This document shows positions 24,057-32,620 of a DNA stretch of 64,000 bases, in pieces. Origin of the DNA: CAZZCU01 sp964652825 (GTDB lineage: Bacteria; Bdellovibrionota_B; Oligoflexia; Oligoflexales; CAZZCU01); assembly GCA_964652825.1 (NCBI GenBank), contig CAZZCU010000003.1:1-64000 (forward strand). The letters run 5' to 3'. Both the position numbers and the translations under genes were made by a program. Below the pieces are notes generated by a model that saw only the letters and a list, made by a program, of their open reading frames with translations, had not been told where the DNA came from and did no database searches. Numbering within the stretch: the first letter of the stretch is position 1; the number at the start of each line of letters is the position of its first letter.

Positions 24057-24520
24057 AAATTAAGAATGTTGAAGTGAACAACAGGAAAAAGACCATCGAT
24101 ATTGAAACGGTAAAGGGCAGACTTTCACTTCCTTTCTCGCGGCTAGAGCTGCAACCAACACCTAAGAACAAGATCGTTAAGATTTTTGTTGATAAAGAAC
24201 TTGCGAACCATGCTGTAACCTATGTGCTGGCGTCTGGCGATGAGGATTCCGTCCATGTGGATGCGTTCTTGGATTACAACAAAGATCCTGAGTTCGTGCG
24301 CCAAGCGGTGCTACATCAGTTAACAGTCAAAGCTATTGGCTTTATGAAGGAATCGAAGCTAAGCAAGCATGAGATCATGCGACGGTTAAAAACCTCACCA
24401 AGCCAGGTTTACCGGCTACTTGATCCTAAAAATCATAGAAAATCCGTCGATGAAATGCTGAAATTGCTGTCTGTCTTAGGGTATCGCGTTGAATGGAATG
24501 TTGTGAAGGAAGTGGCGTAA
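24053..24520 (+). CDS. DUF2442-like/HTH protein, putative antitoxin
   Basis: A 155-residue protein in two parts. The N-terminal ~70 residues are strand-rich (KGRLSLPFSRLELQP) and resemble DUF2442-type domains. The C-terminal part is a helix-turn-helix domain (LSKHEIMRRLKTSPSQVYRL, then KSVDEMLKLLSVLGY) of the XRE type. As partner of the DUF4160 gene it is the likely antitoxin and repressor, binding the inverted repeat at 23822-23841. Fusion of both partner types in one chain is notable. Confidence 0.72.
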   Translation: MKIKNVEVNNRKKTIDIETVKGRLSLPFSRLELQPTPKNKIVKIFVDKELANHAVTYVLASGDEDSVHVDAFLDYNKDPEFVRQAVLHQLTVKAIGFMKESKLSKHEIMRRLKTSPSQVYRLLDPKNHRKSVDEMLKLLSVLGYRVEWNVVKEVA

Positions 24521-24539
24521 AACCCGAAAAAGGGAATAA

Positions 24540-25442
24540 ATGAAAATCTTAGTTCTTGGTGGTACGAAATATTTTGGCAAACGCTTAGTCGATCTATTGA
24601 CCGAGCAGGGACACGAGGTTGCCGTTGCATCTACTGGTAAAACCTTCGTTAGTTTTAAACATACAGTAGAACGAATCGGAATTGATCGCAGGAACATGGA
24701 ATCTATGTGCAAGGCTCTTGGCAATCGCATATGGGATGTGGTCTACGATCAGATATGTTTCGATGAACCCTCTGCAATAAATGCTATTGAAATCTTTTCT
24801 GGCAAGATTGGTCGTCTAATATTTACATCGTCTCAATCAGTCTACGACTATGGGTCAAGTATCCAGGAACCATATTTTGTCCCCGGTTCCTATATCGCTA
24901 ATCCTAAAAATGAGAATTCATATCAGGAGGGTAAGCGCCTTGCGGAAAGGGCCTACGCGAAACAGAATCTGTTTCCTATAACAGCGGTTAGGTTCCCAAT
25001 CGTACTTGGTTATGATGATCCTACAACTCGATTGCACTGGCATGTCGCACGGATAAAATACGGTGATCCGATATATTTTCCAAATTACGAAGCTCGGCTA
25101 TCGCTCATCACATCGGAAGAGGCTGCGGCGTTCTTAGCGTGGATTAAAGAAATAGATTTAGCTGGCTCAGTAAACGTTGGCTCTTTCCAGCCCGTGAAGT
25201 TGTCGAATTTAATGAGCATGATTGAGGGTATGAACGGAAAGAAGATGGTAATCGCGCACGAATCTACTACAGAAAACCATTCACCCTTTGGTATTGCCAA
25301 CGACTGGTGGATGAATGTTCAAAAGGCCGTGACCGCAGGGTTTCATTTCAAGAATGCAAATAAGTGGGTTATCGATATGGTAGAACGACTGACCACAATT
25401 GTTACAGAAACCAATCGCCAGCGGTCCCGCTCTGGAACCTAA
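24540..25442 (+). CDS. NAD-dependent epimerase/dehydratase-like SDR protein
   Basis: A 300-residue extended short-chain dehydrogenase. The N-terminus MKILVLGGTKYFGKRL gives the nucleotide-binding GxxxxxG loop; FTSSQSVYDYG has the catalytic Ser and the chain continues to NSYQEGKRLAE, with Tyr and Lys spaced YxxxK as in the family. ITAVRFPIVLGYDDP follows. It may act on a nucleotide sugar or another NAD-linked substrate. It begins 20 bases after the HTH gene on the same strand; a shared transcript is possible but a functional link is not evident. Confidence 0.8.
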   Translation: MKILVLGGTKYFGKRLVDLLTEQGHEVAVASTGKTFVSFKHTVERIGIDRRNMESMCKALGNRIWDVVYDQICFDEPSAINAIEIFSGKIGRLIFTSSQSVYDYGSSIQEPYFVPGSYIANPKNENSYQEGKRLAERAYAKQNLFPITAVRFPIVLGYDDPTTRLHWHVARIKYGDPIYFPNYEARLSLITSEEAAAFLAWIKEIDLAGSVNVGSFQPVKLSNLMSMIEGMNGKKMVIAHESTTENHSPFGIANDWWMNVQKAVTAGFHFKNANKWVIDMVERLTTIVTETNRQRSRSGT

Positions 25443-25474
25443 AAGTAAAGTTATTTCGATTCCCTTTCTCAGTA

Positions 25475-25534
25475 GAGAGTGGGAATTCGAACTAGTTCGG
25501 ATACTTCCCGTCTCATTGGAGAAGGGGATTCGAA
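25475..25534. repeat. Two tRNA-3'-end-like segments next to the tRNA-Ser genes
   Basis: GAGAGTGGGAATTCGAA (25475-25491) and GGAGAAGGGGATTCGAA (25518-25534) resemble the T-arm and acceptor end of the two tRNA-Ser genes about 200 bases away in the same orientation. A 12-bp palindrome CGAACTAGTTCG lies at 25488-25499. They could be relics of duplicated tRNAs or of integration at a tRNA gene. The rest of the gap 25443-25698 is A-rich with no gene. Confidence 0.4.
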
Positions 25535-25698
25535 ATTTTTTTCTAAAGCCAAAAACAAAAAGAAAAAAACAAAAAAGCCGAAGTTGAAGTCAAGTTTGAA
25601 CGGTTCGAACTTGTCCCTTCTCTACTCACTTCAATTTGATCGGTTTTTGCTATTTTCTTTTTGGCTTACTTAGAAGAAATTTTGAAGAAAAAAGTAAA

Positions 25699-25785
25699 CG
25701 GAGAGACAGGGATTCGAACCCTGGATACGGTTTCCCGTATGCATCCTTAGCAAGGATGTGCCTTCAGCCACTCGGCCATCTCTCC
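25699..25785 (-). tRNA. tRNA-Ser(GCT)
   Basis: The minus strand folds as a type II tRNA. The acceptor GGAGAGA pairs with 25700-25706, the D-arm region is GGCCGAGTGGCTGAAGG, and the anticodon loop TTGCTAA lies between CATCC and GGATG, giving anticodon GCT (codons AGU and AGC). A long variable arm and the T-loop GGTTCGAATCCC follow, with discriminator G. CCA is not encoded. Confidence 0.95.
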
Positions 25786-25809
25786 AAAGTGCAGAACTCT
25801 TCTTGGACA

Positions 25810-25894
25810 CGGAGGGAGAGGGATTCGAACCCCCGATGAGTTTCCCCATAACGGTTTTCAAGACCGCCGCCTTAAACCACTCGGCCATCCCTCC
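25810..25894 (-). tRNA. tRNA-Ser(TGA)
   Basis: The minus strand gives acceptor GGAGGGA, D-arm GGCCGAGTGGTTTAAGG, anticodon loop CTTGAAA with anticodon TGA (codon UCA and relatives), a long variable arm and T-loop GGTTCGAATCCC. Discriminator G, CCA not encoded. It is 24 bases upstream of tRNA-Ser(GCT) and probably shares its transcript. Confidence 0.95.
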
Positions 25895-25989
25895 CCGGGA
25901 GGCTATACTATATGCATAGCTTTTGACGTTTTCGGCCCAAGGCGAAAGAAATTAGCAGTTAGGCCACAAAGAATAAAGGGAAAATCTCC

Positions 25990-27030
25990 TTGTTACGACG
26001 ATCGATAATCGGCTTGATAATGGCTGTGGCGACGTTGGGCTGCAAGGCATTCGCGGCTAACGTGCCCCCGTCATCGGACTATGCGGACATCCAGTTTTTT
26101 GGCGATCTCTACATTTCCGAAGCCGCGGTACGCTCTACGGGTGCCTCTGCGACGGCTCCCACGGTGTTTGCCGGGGTGCAGCCGCTGTTGGATTCCGCCT
26201 ATTACAATATCGCCAACTTCGAGGGGGTGGTTACGCGCTCCCGCATCCCGTTCGTGCATAAGAGCTATGTTCTGCGCATGCCACTATTCACTGTACCGAT
26301 GCTGCGCGCGGCGCATATTCACGGGGTCACGCTTGCCAATAATCATTCGATGGATTTGGGCCGCGTTGGCCTCACCGACTCCATGACCGCGCTCACCAAT
26401 GCTGGTATCAGCGCGGTGGGTGCCGGCCAGAATCTGCAACAAGCCATGCAACCTCTGATTGTCGACTTGCCGCATGGTAGTGCTTGCATTTTTTCGTGGT
26501 CACGAACATTGCCAGAAGAGTTTTTTGCCAAGCAGAATCGCGCCGGCTCTGCTTTTGTTGGTGACAGTGCTGCTGCCAAGGCGGTCGCTGCCTGCGCCAA
26601 AAATCATAAGTACGTCTTTGTCGTCGTTCATTGGGGCCAAGAGCTCAGCCGCAAAATTCAGCCGTATCAACGTTTGCTTGCCGAAGCCGTCATCAAAGCT
26701 GGTGCTACGGCGGTGATCGGTCATCATCCACATGTTCTGCAAAAATACGAAGTGATTGCCGGCAAACCAGTGTTTTATTCGCTCGGTAATTTTGTTTTCG
26801 GCACGGTGCCTTTGTACGGTGAGCAGGAGGGGATGGCCGTGCGTTTTAAATTGGACGACAAAGGTATCGCGGAATACGAAATGGTACCGTTGGCAGTGCA
26901 GCATAGCAAAGTCAAGTTTGTGCCGCGTCCGCTCGCGTCTGACGACATAGATCCACTAAAAGAACTAATGCCCAGCAAACATTCCTGTCGCTGGGCATCT
27001 GATACCATGCGTTGGTATTGTAAGCATTAA
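25990..27030 (+). CDS. CapA-family metallophosphatase-like protein
   Basis: About 346 residues. A signal peptide leads into the PGA_cap fold: IQFFGDLYISE, YNIANFEGVVT, VTLANNHSMDLG, FVVVHWGQEL and VIGHHPHVLQK, the conserved Asp, Asn and His positions of calcineurin-like metal sites. CapA/PgsA proteins help make or anchor poly-gamma-glutamate, but many homologues stand alone in Gram-negatives with unknown roles; no capB or capC is nearby. It starts with TTG, with AGGGA about 8 bases upstream. Convergent with htpX. Confidence 0.85.
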   Translation: MLRRSIIGLIMAVATLGCKAFAANVPPSSDYADIQFFGDLYISEAAVRSTGASATAPTVFAGVQPLLDSAYYNIANFEGVVTRSRIPFVHKSYVLRMPLFTVPMLRAAHIHGVTLANNHSMDLGRVGLTDSMTALTNAGISAVGAGQNLQQAMQPLIVDLPHGSACIFSWSRTLPEEFFAKQNRAGSAFVGDSAAAKAVAACAKNHKYVFVVVHWGQELSRKIQPYQRLLAEAVIKAGATAVIGHHPHVLQKYEVIAGKPVFYSLGNFVFGTVPLYGEQEGMAVRFKLDDKGIAEYEMVPLAVQHSKVKFVPRPLASDDIDPLKELMPSKHSCRWASDTMRWYCKH

Positions 27031-27034
27031 GCCA

Positions 27035-27934
27035 TTACGTAAATGTTTTTAAACGCTGAATCCTCGTCTCAAGCGGCGGATGTGTCGAGAACAGCGCTGC
27101 AAACTTACCCCGACGTCCCGATATTTTAAATGCCGCGATAGCTTCCTGGCGATCATCAATCATGCCGGAGGCGTGACGCAACGCTTCGAGGGCTGCGATC
27201 ATCTTCGGTGCGCCCGCGAGTTGAGCGCCGCCACGATCCGCGCGGAATTCACGCCAGCGCGAGAAGCTGGCAACGACGATCATGCCGAAGAAGCTCAACA
27301 AAATTTGAAACACGATCACAAACATATGTTGGACCATATAGGATGGCCGTTCATTGTTGCGGCTCATTGCTTGTGTAACCGCAAATGCGAGTATGCGTGC
27401 GATAAACATCACAAAAGCGTTGATGATGCCTTGCAACAAGGTCATGGTCACCATGTCACCGTTAGCGATGTGCGCGACTTCGTGACTGAGTACGCCTTCG
27501 ACTTCGGGTTTATTCATGCGTTGCAGTAGGCCAGACGACACCGCTACCAAGGACCGCGCTTTAGTTGGTCCCGTGGCGAAAGCATTTACTTCGGGACTAT
27601 TATACAGACCAACTTCCGGCATTTTCGGCAAGTTTGCAGCTTTGGCTAAACGATGCACGGTTTGTACCAAATCGCGTAAAGTGGGGTCACTGGTATTGGG
27701 GTCGATCACTTTGACACCCATCGCCATTTTCGCCATGATCCGCGAGATACCTAGCGAGATAAATGCGCCACACATACCCCAAATTAAGCAAAAGATAGCC
27801 AACTGGCCGTAGTCTATACCGTACTCATTCAGATATGGACGCACGTCTAGAACTGCGAGCAACAATGAAATGGTTAGAATCACCAGCAAGTTAACGGCTA
27901 AAAATAACGAGATACGCTTAAACCAATTGAACAC
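27035..27934 (-). CDS. htpX: HtpX-like membrane zinc protease
   Basis: About 299 residues of the M48 family. Two N-terminal membrane helices precede the zinc motif HEVAH, with two further helices after it and the downstream Glu in FSRWREFRADRGGAQL. The C-terminus is FSTHPPLETRIQRL. HtpX degrades damaged inner-membrane proteins alongside FtsH, also encoded in this window. The frame opens at 27970, but a GTG ending at 27934 gives the standard start (FNWFKRISLF) and has GGAGG about nine bases upstream. Confidence 0.93.
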   Translation of the reverse strand: MFNWFKRISLFLAVNLLVILTISLLLAVLDVRPYLNEYGIDYGQLAIFCLIWGMCGAFISLGISRIMAKMAMGVKVIDPNTSDPTLRDLVQTVHRLAKAANLPKMPEVGLYNSPEVNAFATGPTKARSLVAVSSGLLQRMNKPEVEGVLSHEVAHIANGDMVTMTLLQGIINAFVMFIARILAFAVTQAMSRNNERPSYMVQHMFVIVFQILLSFFGMIVVASFSRWREFRADRGGAQLAGAPKMIAALEALRHASGMIDDRQEAIAAFKISGRRGKFAALFSTHPPLETRIQRLKTFT

Positions 27935-28064
27935 TTTTTGCTTCCTCCGCAAAAACAAATGGATATGCATGGGCCTAGCCTAACCGCCCCGCTCAGAATA
28001 CATGAAAGAGTAATGCAAGACTAATGAATGTCAACTAAGTCGGCTGGCTAAAAGGCAGAAATGG

Positions 28065-28730
28065 TTAGCGAATGTCTTTGGCTGGTGCCGCGTCCGTATC
28101 GGTTGCCAGCATGCCCGGCAGCAAGGTCGGTGGTGGTTGGTTCAAAGTGATAGCGACGTTTTGGACGATACGTCCGACTTCTTTTTGACCCTCGCCCGCT
28201 GGTACCCAGATCGAGCCTACTGTGCCAGAGCTACTGCCATCTTGCAGCTTTTCGACGCTATTGTGAACGATCAGCTCTACTTGATTACGAGTCAAGCGGC
28301 GCACGCGCGCTGAGACTTTATTGCGATAAACGATCTGATGGATGTAGTAGGAATCCCATTCCGTTGTCACAACCCCAGAGGCCCGATCCACGACATTCAG
28401 ATTGTAGTTGCGCATCAACACGTTAAGCAGTGAATCCCACACATCTTCTTCGCGAAGACTTAGGCGGAATGTCTGTGTATCAACGGCGTAAATCGTTGCG
28501 CGTGGTGGAACCGCGGCATTCGCCGACGGTGGCATCATATGGCGTGGCGCACCTGCCTCTAACACCGGTGTCATGCTAATGGTCGGATCATTCGCCAGCG
28601 GTGTTGTTTCGTTAGCGACGGGCTCATTGGTATTTGCGTATTTTTGGAGATGCGGCGGTGCGATACAGCCGCTCGCCATGATGGCGCCAGCGCCAAAAAT
28701 AAAAAATCTTCGTATGACTTGTTTGATCAT
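28065..28730 (-). CDS. Lipoprotein, BamC/NlpB-like by general pattern
   Basis: About 221 residues. The signal peptide ends in the lipobox IMASGC. A Pro/Thr/Ala-rich linker is followed by a compact domain: LSLREEDVWDSLLNVLMRNY, NVVDRASGVVTTEWDSYY, VSARVRRLTRNQVELIVH. This strand-helix-strand pattern recalls the repeat domain of BamC-type lipoproteins, but I would not name it bamC. The start codon lies within the hairpin at 28705-28739, and the U-rich tract codes for part of the signal peptide (FFIF). Confidence 0.75.
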   Translation of the reverse strand: MIKQVIRRFFIFGAGAIMASGCIAPPHLQKYANTNEPVANETTPLANDPTISMTPVLEAGAPRHMMPPSANAAVPPRATIYAVDTQTFRLSLREEDVWDSLLNVLMRNYNLNVVDRASGVVTTEWDSYYIHQIVYRNKVSARVRRLTRNQVELIVHNSVEKLQDGSSSGTVGSIWVPAGEGQKEVGRIVQNVAITLNQPPPTLLPGMLATDTDAAPAKDIR

Positions 28731-28739
28731 ACGAAGATT
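28701..28739 (-). terminator. Intrinsic-terminator-like hairpin that spans a start codon
   Basis: Perfect 13-bp arms (AATCTTCGTATGA at 28705-28717 and its complement at 28727-28739) flank nine bases and are followed on the minus strand by TTTTTTATTTTT. It lies 35 bases after the mdh stop codon, as a terminator should. It also contains the ATG of the next gene (28728-28730), so it may act as an attenuator for that gene. Confidence 0.8.
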
Positions 28740-28773
28740 ATAAAGGGTTTATCGCCTAAAAGTAAATGCCGGC

Positions 28774-29760
28774 TTAGCGCATCAAGAGGTCTTTAACCAC
28801 TTCGCGCTCTTCCAACAGCTCTTTTGTCGTGGCTTGGACTTTTTGTCGGGCGAAATCTGATAGTTTTATGCCTTTGACGATTTCATACGAGCCATCGCCT
28901 TTGGCGCGGACCGGGAACGAATAAATCAGTCCAGGTGGAATATCATAGGCATTGCCATCGCTCGGGACCGCCGCCGAAAACCATTGGCCCTCAGGGGTTT
29001 TGGTCGAGAAGCGTTGAATGTGATCGACCAGTGCCGATGCCGCCGATGCCGCTGATGATTTGCCCCGGGCATTGATAATCGCCGCGCCGCGTTTTTGGAT
29101 AATGGTGATAAAGTCGCTCTCCAGCCATGGACGATCCGAAATAACACTAGTTAACGGCTTGCCGCCGATGGTCGCGTTTTCAAAATCCGGATACATCGTC
29201 GAGCTGTGATTGCCCCAGATAGCAAGATTGCTGATCTGACCGACGTTCACTTTTGCCTTGATGGCGATTTGTGCTTTGGCGCGGTTTTCGTCGAGCATGG
29301 TCATCGCGGTGAATTGTGTTGGCGGAATTTCTTTGCAATTGTGTTTGGCGATCAAGGCGTTGGTGTTGCAAGGATTACCGACGACGGCAACGTGAACGTT
29401 GCGCGCCGCACGACTCAGGGCTTTGCCAGTGGCAACGAAGATGGGTCCGTTTTCTTTGATCAAGTCATTGCGTTCCATGCCCGGTCCGCGTGGTTTGGAG
29501 CCGACGAGCAGACCCCAGTTTACACCGTCAAAGGCTTTATTGGGATCGTCAGTGATGTCAATGCCATCGAGAGTTGCAAAGCCGCAATCTTCGAGTTCCA
29601 TAGCCACGCCTTCAACCGCTTTGATTGCCGCCGGTAGCTCAAGCAATTGCAAACGTACGCGTTTGTTGCCGAAAACCTCGCCAGAAGCGATTCTGAACAA
29701 CAGGCTGTAACCGATCTGGCCAGCGGCGCCAGTAACGGCGACTTTAATTACATCTGACAT
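28774..29760 (-). CDS. mdh: Malate dehydrogenase
   Basis: 328 residues, the usual length of the cytoplasmic-type enzyme. The NAD-binding start is [18 protein letters not shown]; the substrate loop has [26 protein letters not shown] follows, and the catalytic histidine is in [12 protein letters not shown]. It interconverts malate and oxaloacetate in the TCA cycle with NAD. AAGGAGAG lies before the ATG. It is followed by the terminator-like hairpin and preceded by a membrane-anchored zinc-ribbon-like protein on the same strand. Confidence 0.96.
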   Translation of the reverse strand: MSDVIKVAVTGAAGQIGYSLLFRIASGEVFGNKRVRLQLLELPAAIKAVEGVAMELEDCGFATLDGIDITDDPNKAFDGVNWGLLVGSKPRGPGMERNDLIKENGPIFVATGKALSRAARNVHVAVVGNPCNTNALIAKHNCKEIPPTQFTAMTMLDENRAKAQIAIKAKVNVGQISNLAIWGNHSSTMYPDFENATIGGKPLTSVISDRPWLESDFITIIQKRGAAIINARGKSSAASAASALVDHIQRFSTKTPEGQWFSAAVPSDGNAYDIPPGLIYSFPVRAKGDGSYEIVKGIKLSDFARQKVQATTKELLEEREVVKDLLMR

Positions 29761-29778
29761 AGACTCTCCTTAATATTG

Positions 29779-30507
29779 TTAGTCGGCGTTTTGATCGCGC
29801 CGCGAATAAACCAGTTCGAGTTTACGTTTGTTCAAAGCATTCTCGGGACTATTCAAGTTCCAATAGTCTTGTGACGGTCGATACTCGGTGACTTCTGACC
29901 AATGCTTTGCTTTACCATCCTTCATAAAAAATAGCACTTTAACCTTCTTGGTTTTGCGCAATTGGTCAGCACAGATATCGCAGGCTTCGACTTGTTTGAC
30001 CTGAGTTTCGACTTTGACGCGCACGCGTGACAGCTTGGCATCTTTGGGCGGCTTTGAACAAAAATAACAGCCTTCGGGCAGTAGTTCGCGAATACGTGGG
30101 AGTTCGTACAATTGATCGAAAGTCACGGCGCGACCTTCGCTTTGTTCTTTGAAGGCACGTTCAATGCGTTGTGTGCGCACGTTGCATTCATTGACAAGAA
30201 ACAACGCGCTCTTCAGGATACCAACTTCGACACCAAAGGCGGGAATTTTGGTCAGTGCGAGTAACAGCGTCTCCAGCATTTTCAGGCAACTCTCGTAATA
30301 GTCCAAAACTCGCGGATCGCGAAGGTGGGGAAGTTGCGTTGCAAGATTGTTGAGCGCCAAACGCACGGCATCAGTCTGACGAATCAGCATGGCGTATTGT
30401 TGGTGATATTGCTTGGCGCGATCGGCATGGTGCGTGCGCGTGGCAAGCTGCACAATGGCGAGGATGATCGCTAACACCAAGGCCGCAAGAAGTGGGAGCC
30501 ACCACAT
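29779..30507 (-). CDS. Membrane-anchored protein with two Cys-x2-Cys motifs
   Basis: About 242 residues. A single N-terminal membrane helix is followed by a long helical, probably coiled region (~residues 28-140). A C-terminal part carries CYFCSKPP and ACDICADQL, four cysteines spaced like a zinc ribbon, and a Lys-rich strand (KKVKVLFFMKDGK). Cytoplasmic orientation of the Cys domain would suit zinc binding. No family recognised. It ends 18 bases before mdh and may be co-transcribed with it. Confidence 0.7.
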   Translation of the reverse strand: MWWLPLLAALVLAIILAIVQLATRTHHADRAKQYHQQYAMLIRQTDAVRLALNNLATQLPHLRDPRVLDYYESCLKMLETLLLALTKIPAFGVEVGILKSALFLVNECNVRTQRIERAFKEQSEGRAVTFDQLYELPRIRELLPEGCYFCSKPPKDAKLSRVRVKVETQVKQVEACDICADQLRKTKKVKVLFFMKDGKAKHWSEVTEYRPSQDYWNLNSPENALNKRKLELVYSRRDQNAD

Positions 30508-30720
30508 GTGTTTATCAGCTCTTTATACACAGGGGTTGAACAACGAGTGAGCCTCTAAGATAGCAAATTTACTCTGTTAATCCTACCGTCGAGGAGTCCT
30601 TTCCACAGCGTGAAGTCCTTGATACCAAAGGCTTAAATATGGTGAATAGGGGAGAAATTAAAGCTTTCTTATTAATATCCGATTATAATTATGATGATTA
30701 ATTTTAAGGGACTTTAATAA

Positions 30721-30909
30721 ATGTCTATATATAATAGTTCAAGAGTGGCTTTTGACGGGATTCTAAAAAAATATAAAGAATATATTGAGATATATAAAGT
30801 CTTTAATAATGGTTCCGTTGAAGGTGCCACGCCGTTCGGCGAATTCTACTGGCGCTTCTCTTACTATGTGAAATACCAGGACGCCCGGGTCAATAACACC
30901 GGCTACTAG
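30721..30909 (+). CDS. Possible small AT-rich gene, unsupported
   Basis: A 62-codon frame with AAGGGA nine bases before its ATG. The first half is Lys/Tyr-rich (KKYKEYIEIYKVF) in markedly AT-rich DNA; the end is GC-richer. It occupies the 487-base gap 30508-30994, in which I see nothing else convincing. I give it low weight because no family or conservation evidence is available. Confidence 0.25.
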   Translation: MSIYNSSRVAFDGILKKYKEYIEIYKVFNNGSVEGATPFGEFYWRFSYYVKYQDARVNNTGY

Positions 30910-30994
30910 TCGCCGGATTGATGCCTTGCCTTGTCAAGCCCCGTCATTTATAACTAATGATCTGCATTGGCTATTTTTTGCTGTTAGGAAGACA

Positions 30995-32005
30995 ATGAAG
31001 AGATCGAGTAGCAGCAAAGTATCTTCGGCTATGACCGTTCGGCCGACCGATGATGGTTTGCACCTGGAAGGATCGATTTTGTGGCTCGATTCTCACCTGA
31101 ATGGTGAGCTGTCATTTTTATCGTCCGCGGCGCAATCGTTAAGTTCAAAAGTTCCGCAAGTCATCGCCACCGAAGAAACCATCAAAATTCTCGAATCCAA
31201 AAAACGTAAACCGAATGCATTGATATGCCAGTACAATCGTCCCTTTTCAATTGGTAAGTTGAAAATGGAGTTGTTGCCGTCGGGATCAATGCTCGGCGGC
31301 GCGTCGTTGCATATCGAGACCGAAAAAGGTCGTATCTTGTATGCGCCGCATATTCAAACGCAGCGGATTCCAACGGTTCGGCAAATGCAGCTTAAAAAGG
31401 CACAAACTCTTATATTAGGTGCTTATCATCCGGATCCGAATCATCCCCTACCCAATCGCAAGCGCGAAAAAGACCGCTTATTAAGTGCTATCAAACAAGC
31501 CGTCAGTGAAAATATTTATCCGACTATTATGTGTCAGCCGATTGCAATCGCGCAGGAGTTGACCAAATTGCTGACCGACGAAGGCATTCCCGTCGCGGTG
31601 CATAGCGCCATTTTCAAGATTAATAAAATTTATGAGGCGTATGGTTCTTCGCTCGGCAAGTACTCGTTGCATTCGCCCAAGCGTCAACAGCGGCGCGTCG
31701 TATTGTATCCCTATCAACCAGGCACGCGTTTGCTGGTACGTAAGCCTTTGCCATCTGGACCGGTGTTTTTGATTGAAGAAACCTACGAGCCGAACGCCAA
31801 TACCAGTACTTCGACGGATATTACGGATCGCTTCTATATCAGCACCACGGCTGATGGCCGCGAGTTGCGCGAGGTTATCGCCGCCGTTGCCCCCAAGGAA
31901 GTTTACATCTTTGGACCGTATGCAAAACGCTACTGCGAAGAGCTAAAAAATGTCTGTAACCGCGTAGAACCCTTGTACCCCAACGATCAACCTACCCTGT
32001 TTTAA
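30995..32005 (+). CDS. Metallo-beta-lactamase/beta-CASP-like protein lacking metal ligands
   Basis: About 336 residues. The arrangement LWLDSHLNGELSFLS, then FSIGKLKMELLPSGSMLGG and ASLHIETEKGRILYAPHI follows the DNA/RNA exonucleases of the metallo-beta-lactamase fold. There the matching sites read HAHxDH and G-H-x-x-G-S, so the usual zinc ligands are absent. A beta-CASP-like middle and a return to the core (EVYIFGPYAKRYCEEL) are present. Likely non-catalytic, or a different metal-free role. Start set at the ATG at 30995 with AGGA six bases upstream; the frame is open from 30926. Confidence 0.65.
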   Translation: MKRSSSSKVSSAMTVRPTDDGLHLEGSILWLDSHLNGELSFLSSAAQSLSSKVPQVIATEETIKILESKKRKPNALICQYNRPFSIGKLKMELLPSGSMLGGASLHIETEKGRILYAPHIQTQRIPTVRQMQLKKAQTLILGAYHPDPNHPLPNRKREKDRLLSAIKQAVSENIYPTIMCQPIAIAQELTKLLTDEGIPVAVHSAIFKINKIYEAYGSSLGKYSLHSPKRQQRRVVLYPYQPGTRLLVRKPLPSGPVFLIEETYEPNANTSTSTDITDRFYISTTADGRELREVIAAVAPKEVYIFGPYAKRYCEELKNVCNRVEPLYPNDQPTLF

Positions 32006-32236
32006 AGCCTTTTTGCTGCCGCCTGTTGTCTAAAACTTTGACAATTTTCCGGAATAACTAAGAAAATCAACACGAGAATAGATATAACTATTTGATATTA
32101 AAGACATTTGCCGTGGCACCAAAGTTGCTCATGGCTGGACGAGAAGTCCCGCGGCTATGGGCGGGTTGTTGTTAGGTTGTTGGTATCTACGTTGTGAATT
32201 GTTGTTGCTGTTGTTGTGGTTCCCGGAGGCTGTTCG

Positions 32237-32608
32237 ATGTTGGTTGTCGTTTTGAGTTATCTCCAAAGATTCCAAGCTAAGTTGCTCGTTGCCATCGTCT
32301 TGATTGGTTTAGGCACTCTTGTCGCCGGTAAAAGCGAAGCCGCGACGGTTTACAGTTGCAGCGAGACGACCAAACGCTGTGTTATCCGTCTCGAAGAAGG
32401 CATCGTCGGCGATCGCGTTCAGGTATTGGACGAGAAAGCCCAGCGCGTGGCGCGTGGTTTCATTTTGCGTCGTAAAGGTTCTTACGCCATCATCTCATTG
32501 TCTGAGGTTTCCAAAACCATTCGCAAAGGTTACCCTGTCATAGTGAACTTGGAGAATCGCAACAGTAATCTGCAATGGGCAGCTTCGTTCTCCGATAAAG
32601 ACTATTGA
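32237..32608 (+). CDS. Small exported protein of unknown function
   Basis: About 123 residues. A hydrophobic N-terminus (LLVAIVLIGLGTLVAG) and SEAA cleavage-like end suggest export. The mature part is beta-rich: YSCSETTKRCVIRL, GDRVQVLDEKAQRVARGFIL, YAIISLSEV, KGYPVIVNLE. It resembles in pattern the N-terminal domain of the barrel protein at 53979. GGAGG lies seven bases before the ATG. The gap before it (32006-32236) is rich in GTTGTT repeats with no clear promoter. Confidence 0.7.
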   Translation: MLVVVLSYLQRFQAKLLVAIVLIGLGTLVAGKSEAATVYSCSETTKRCVIRLEEGIVGDRVQVLDEKAQRVARGFILRRKGSYAIISLSEVSKTIRKGYPVIVNLENRNSNLQWAASFSDKDY

Positions 32609-32620
32609 TGGTAACGGGCA

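Noticed and set aside
32038..32066. TTGACA as a -35 element for the small exported protein
   Set aside because: No acceptable -10 sequence lies at 16-18 bases from it.
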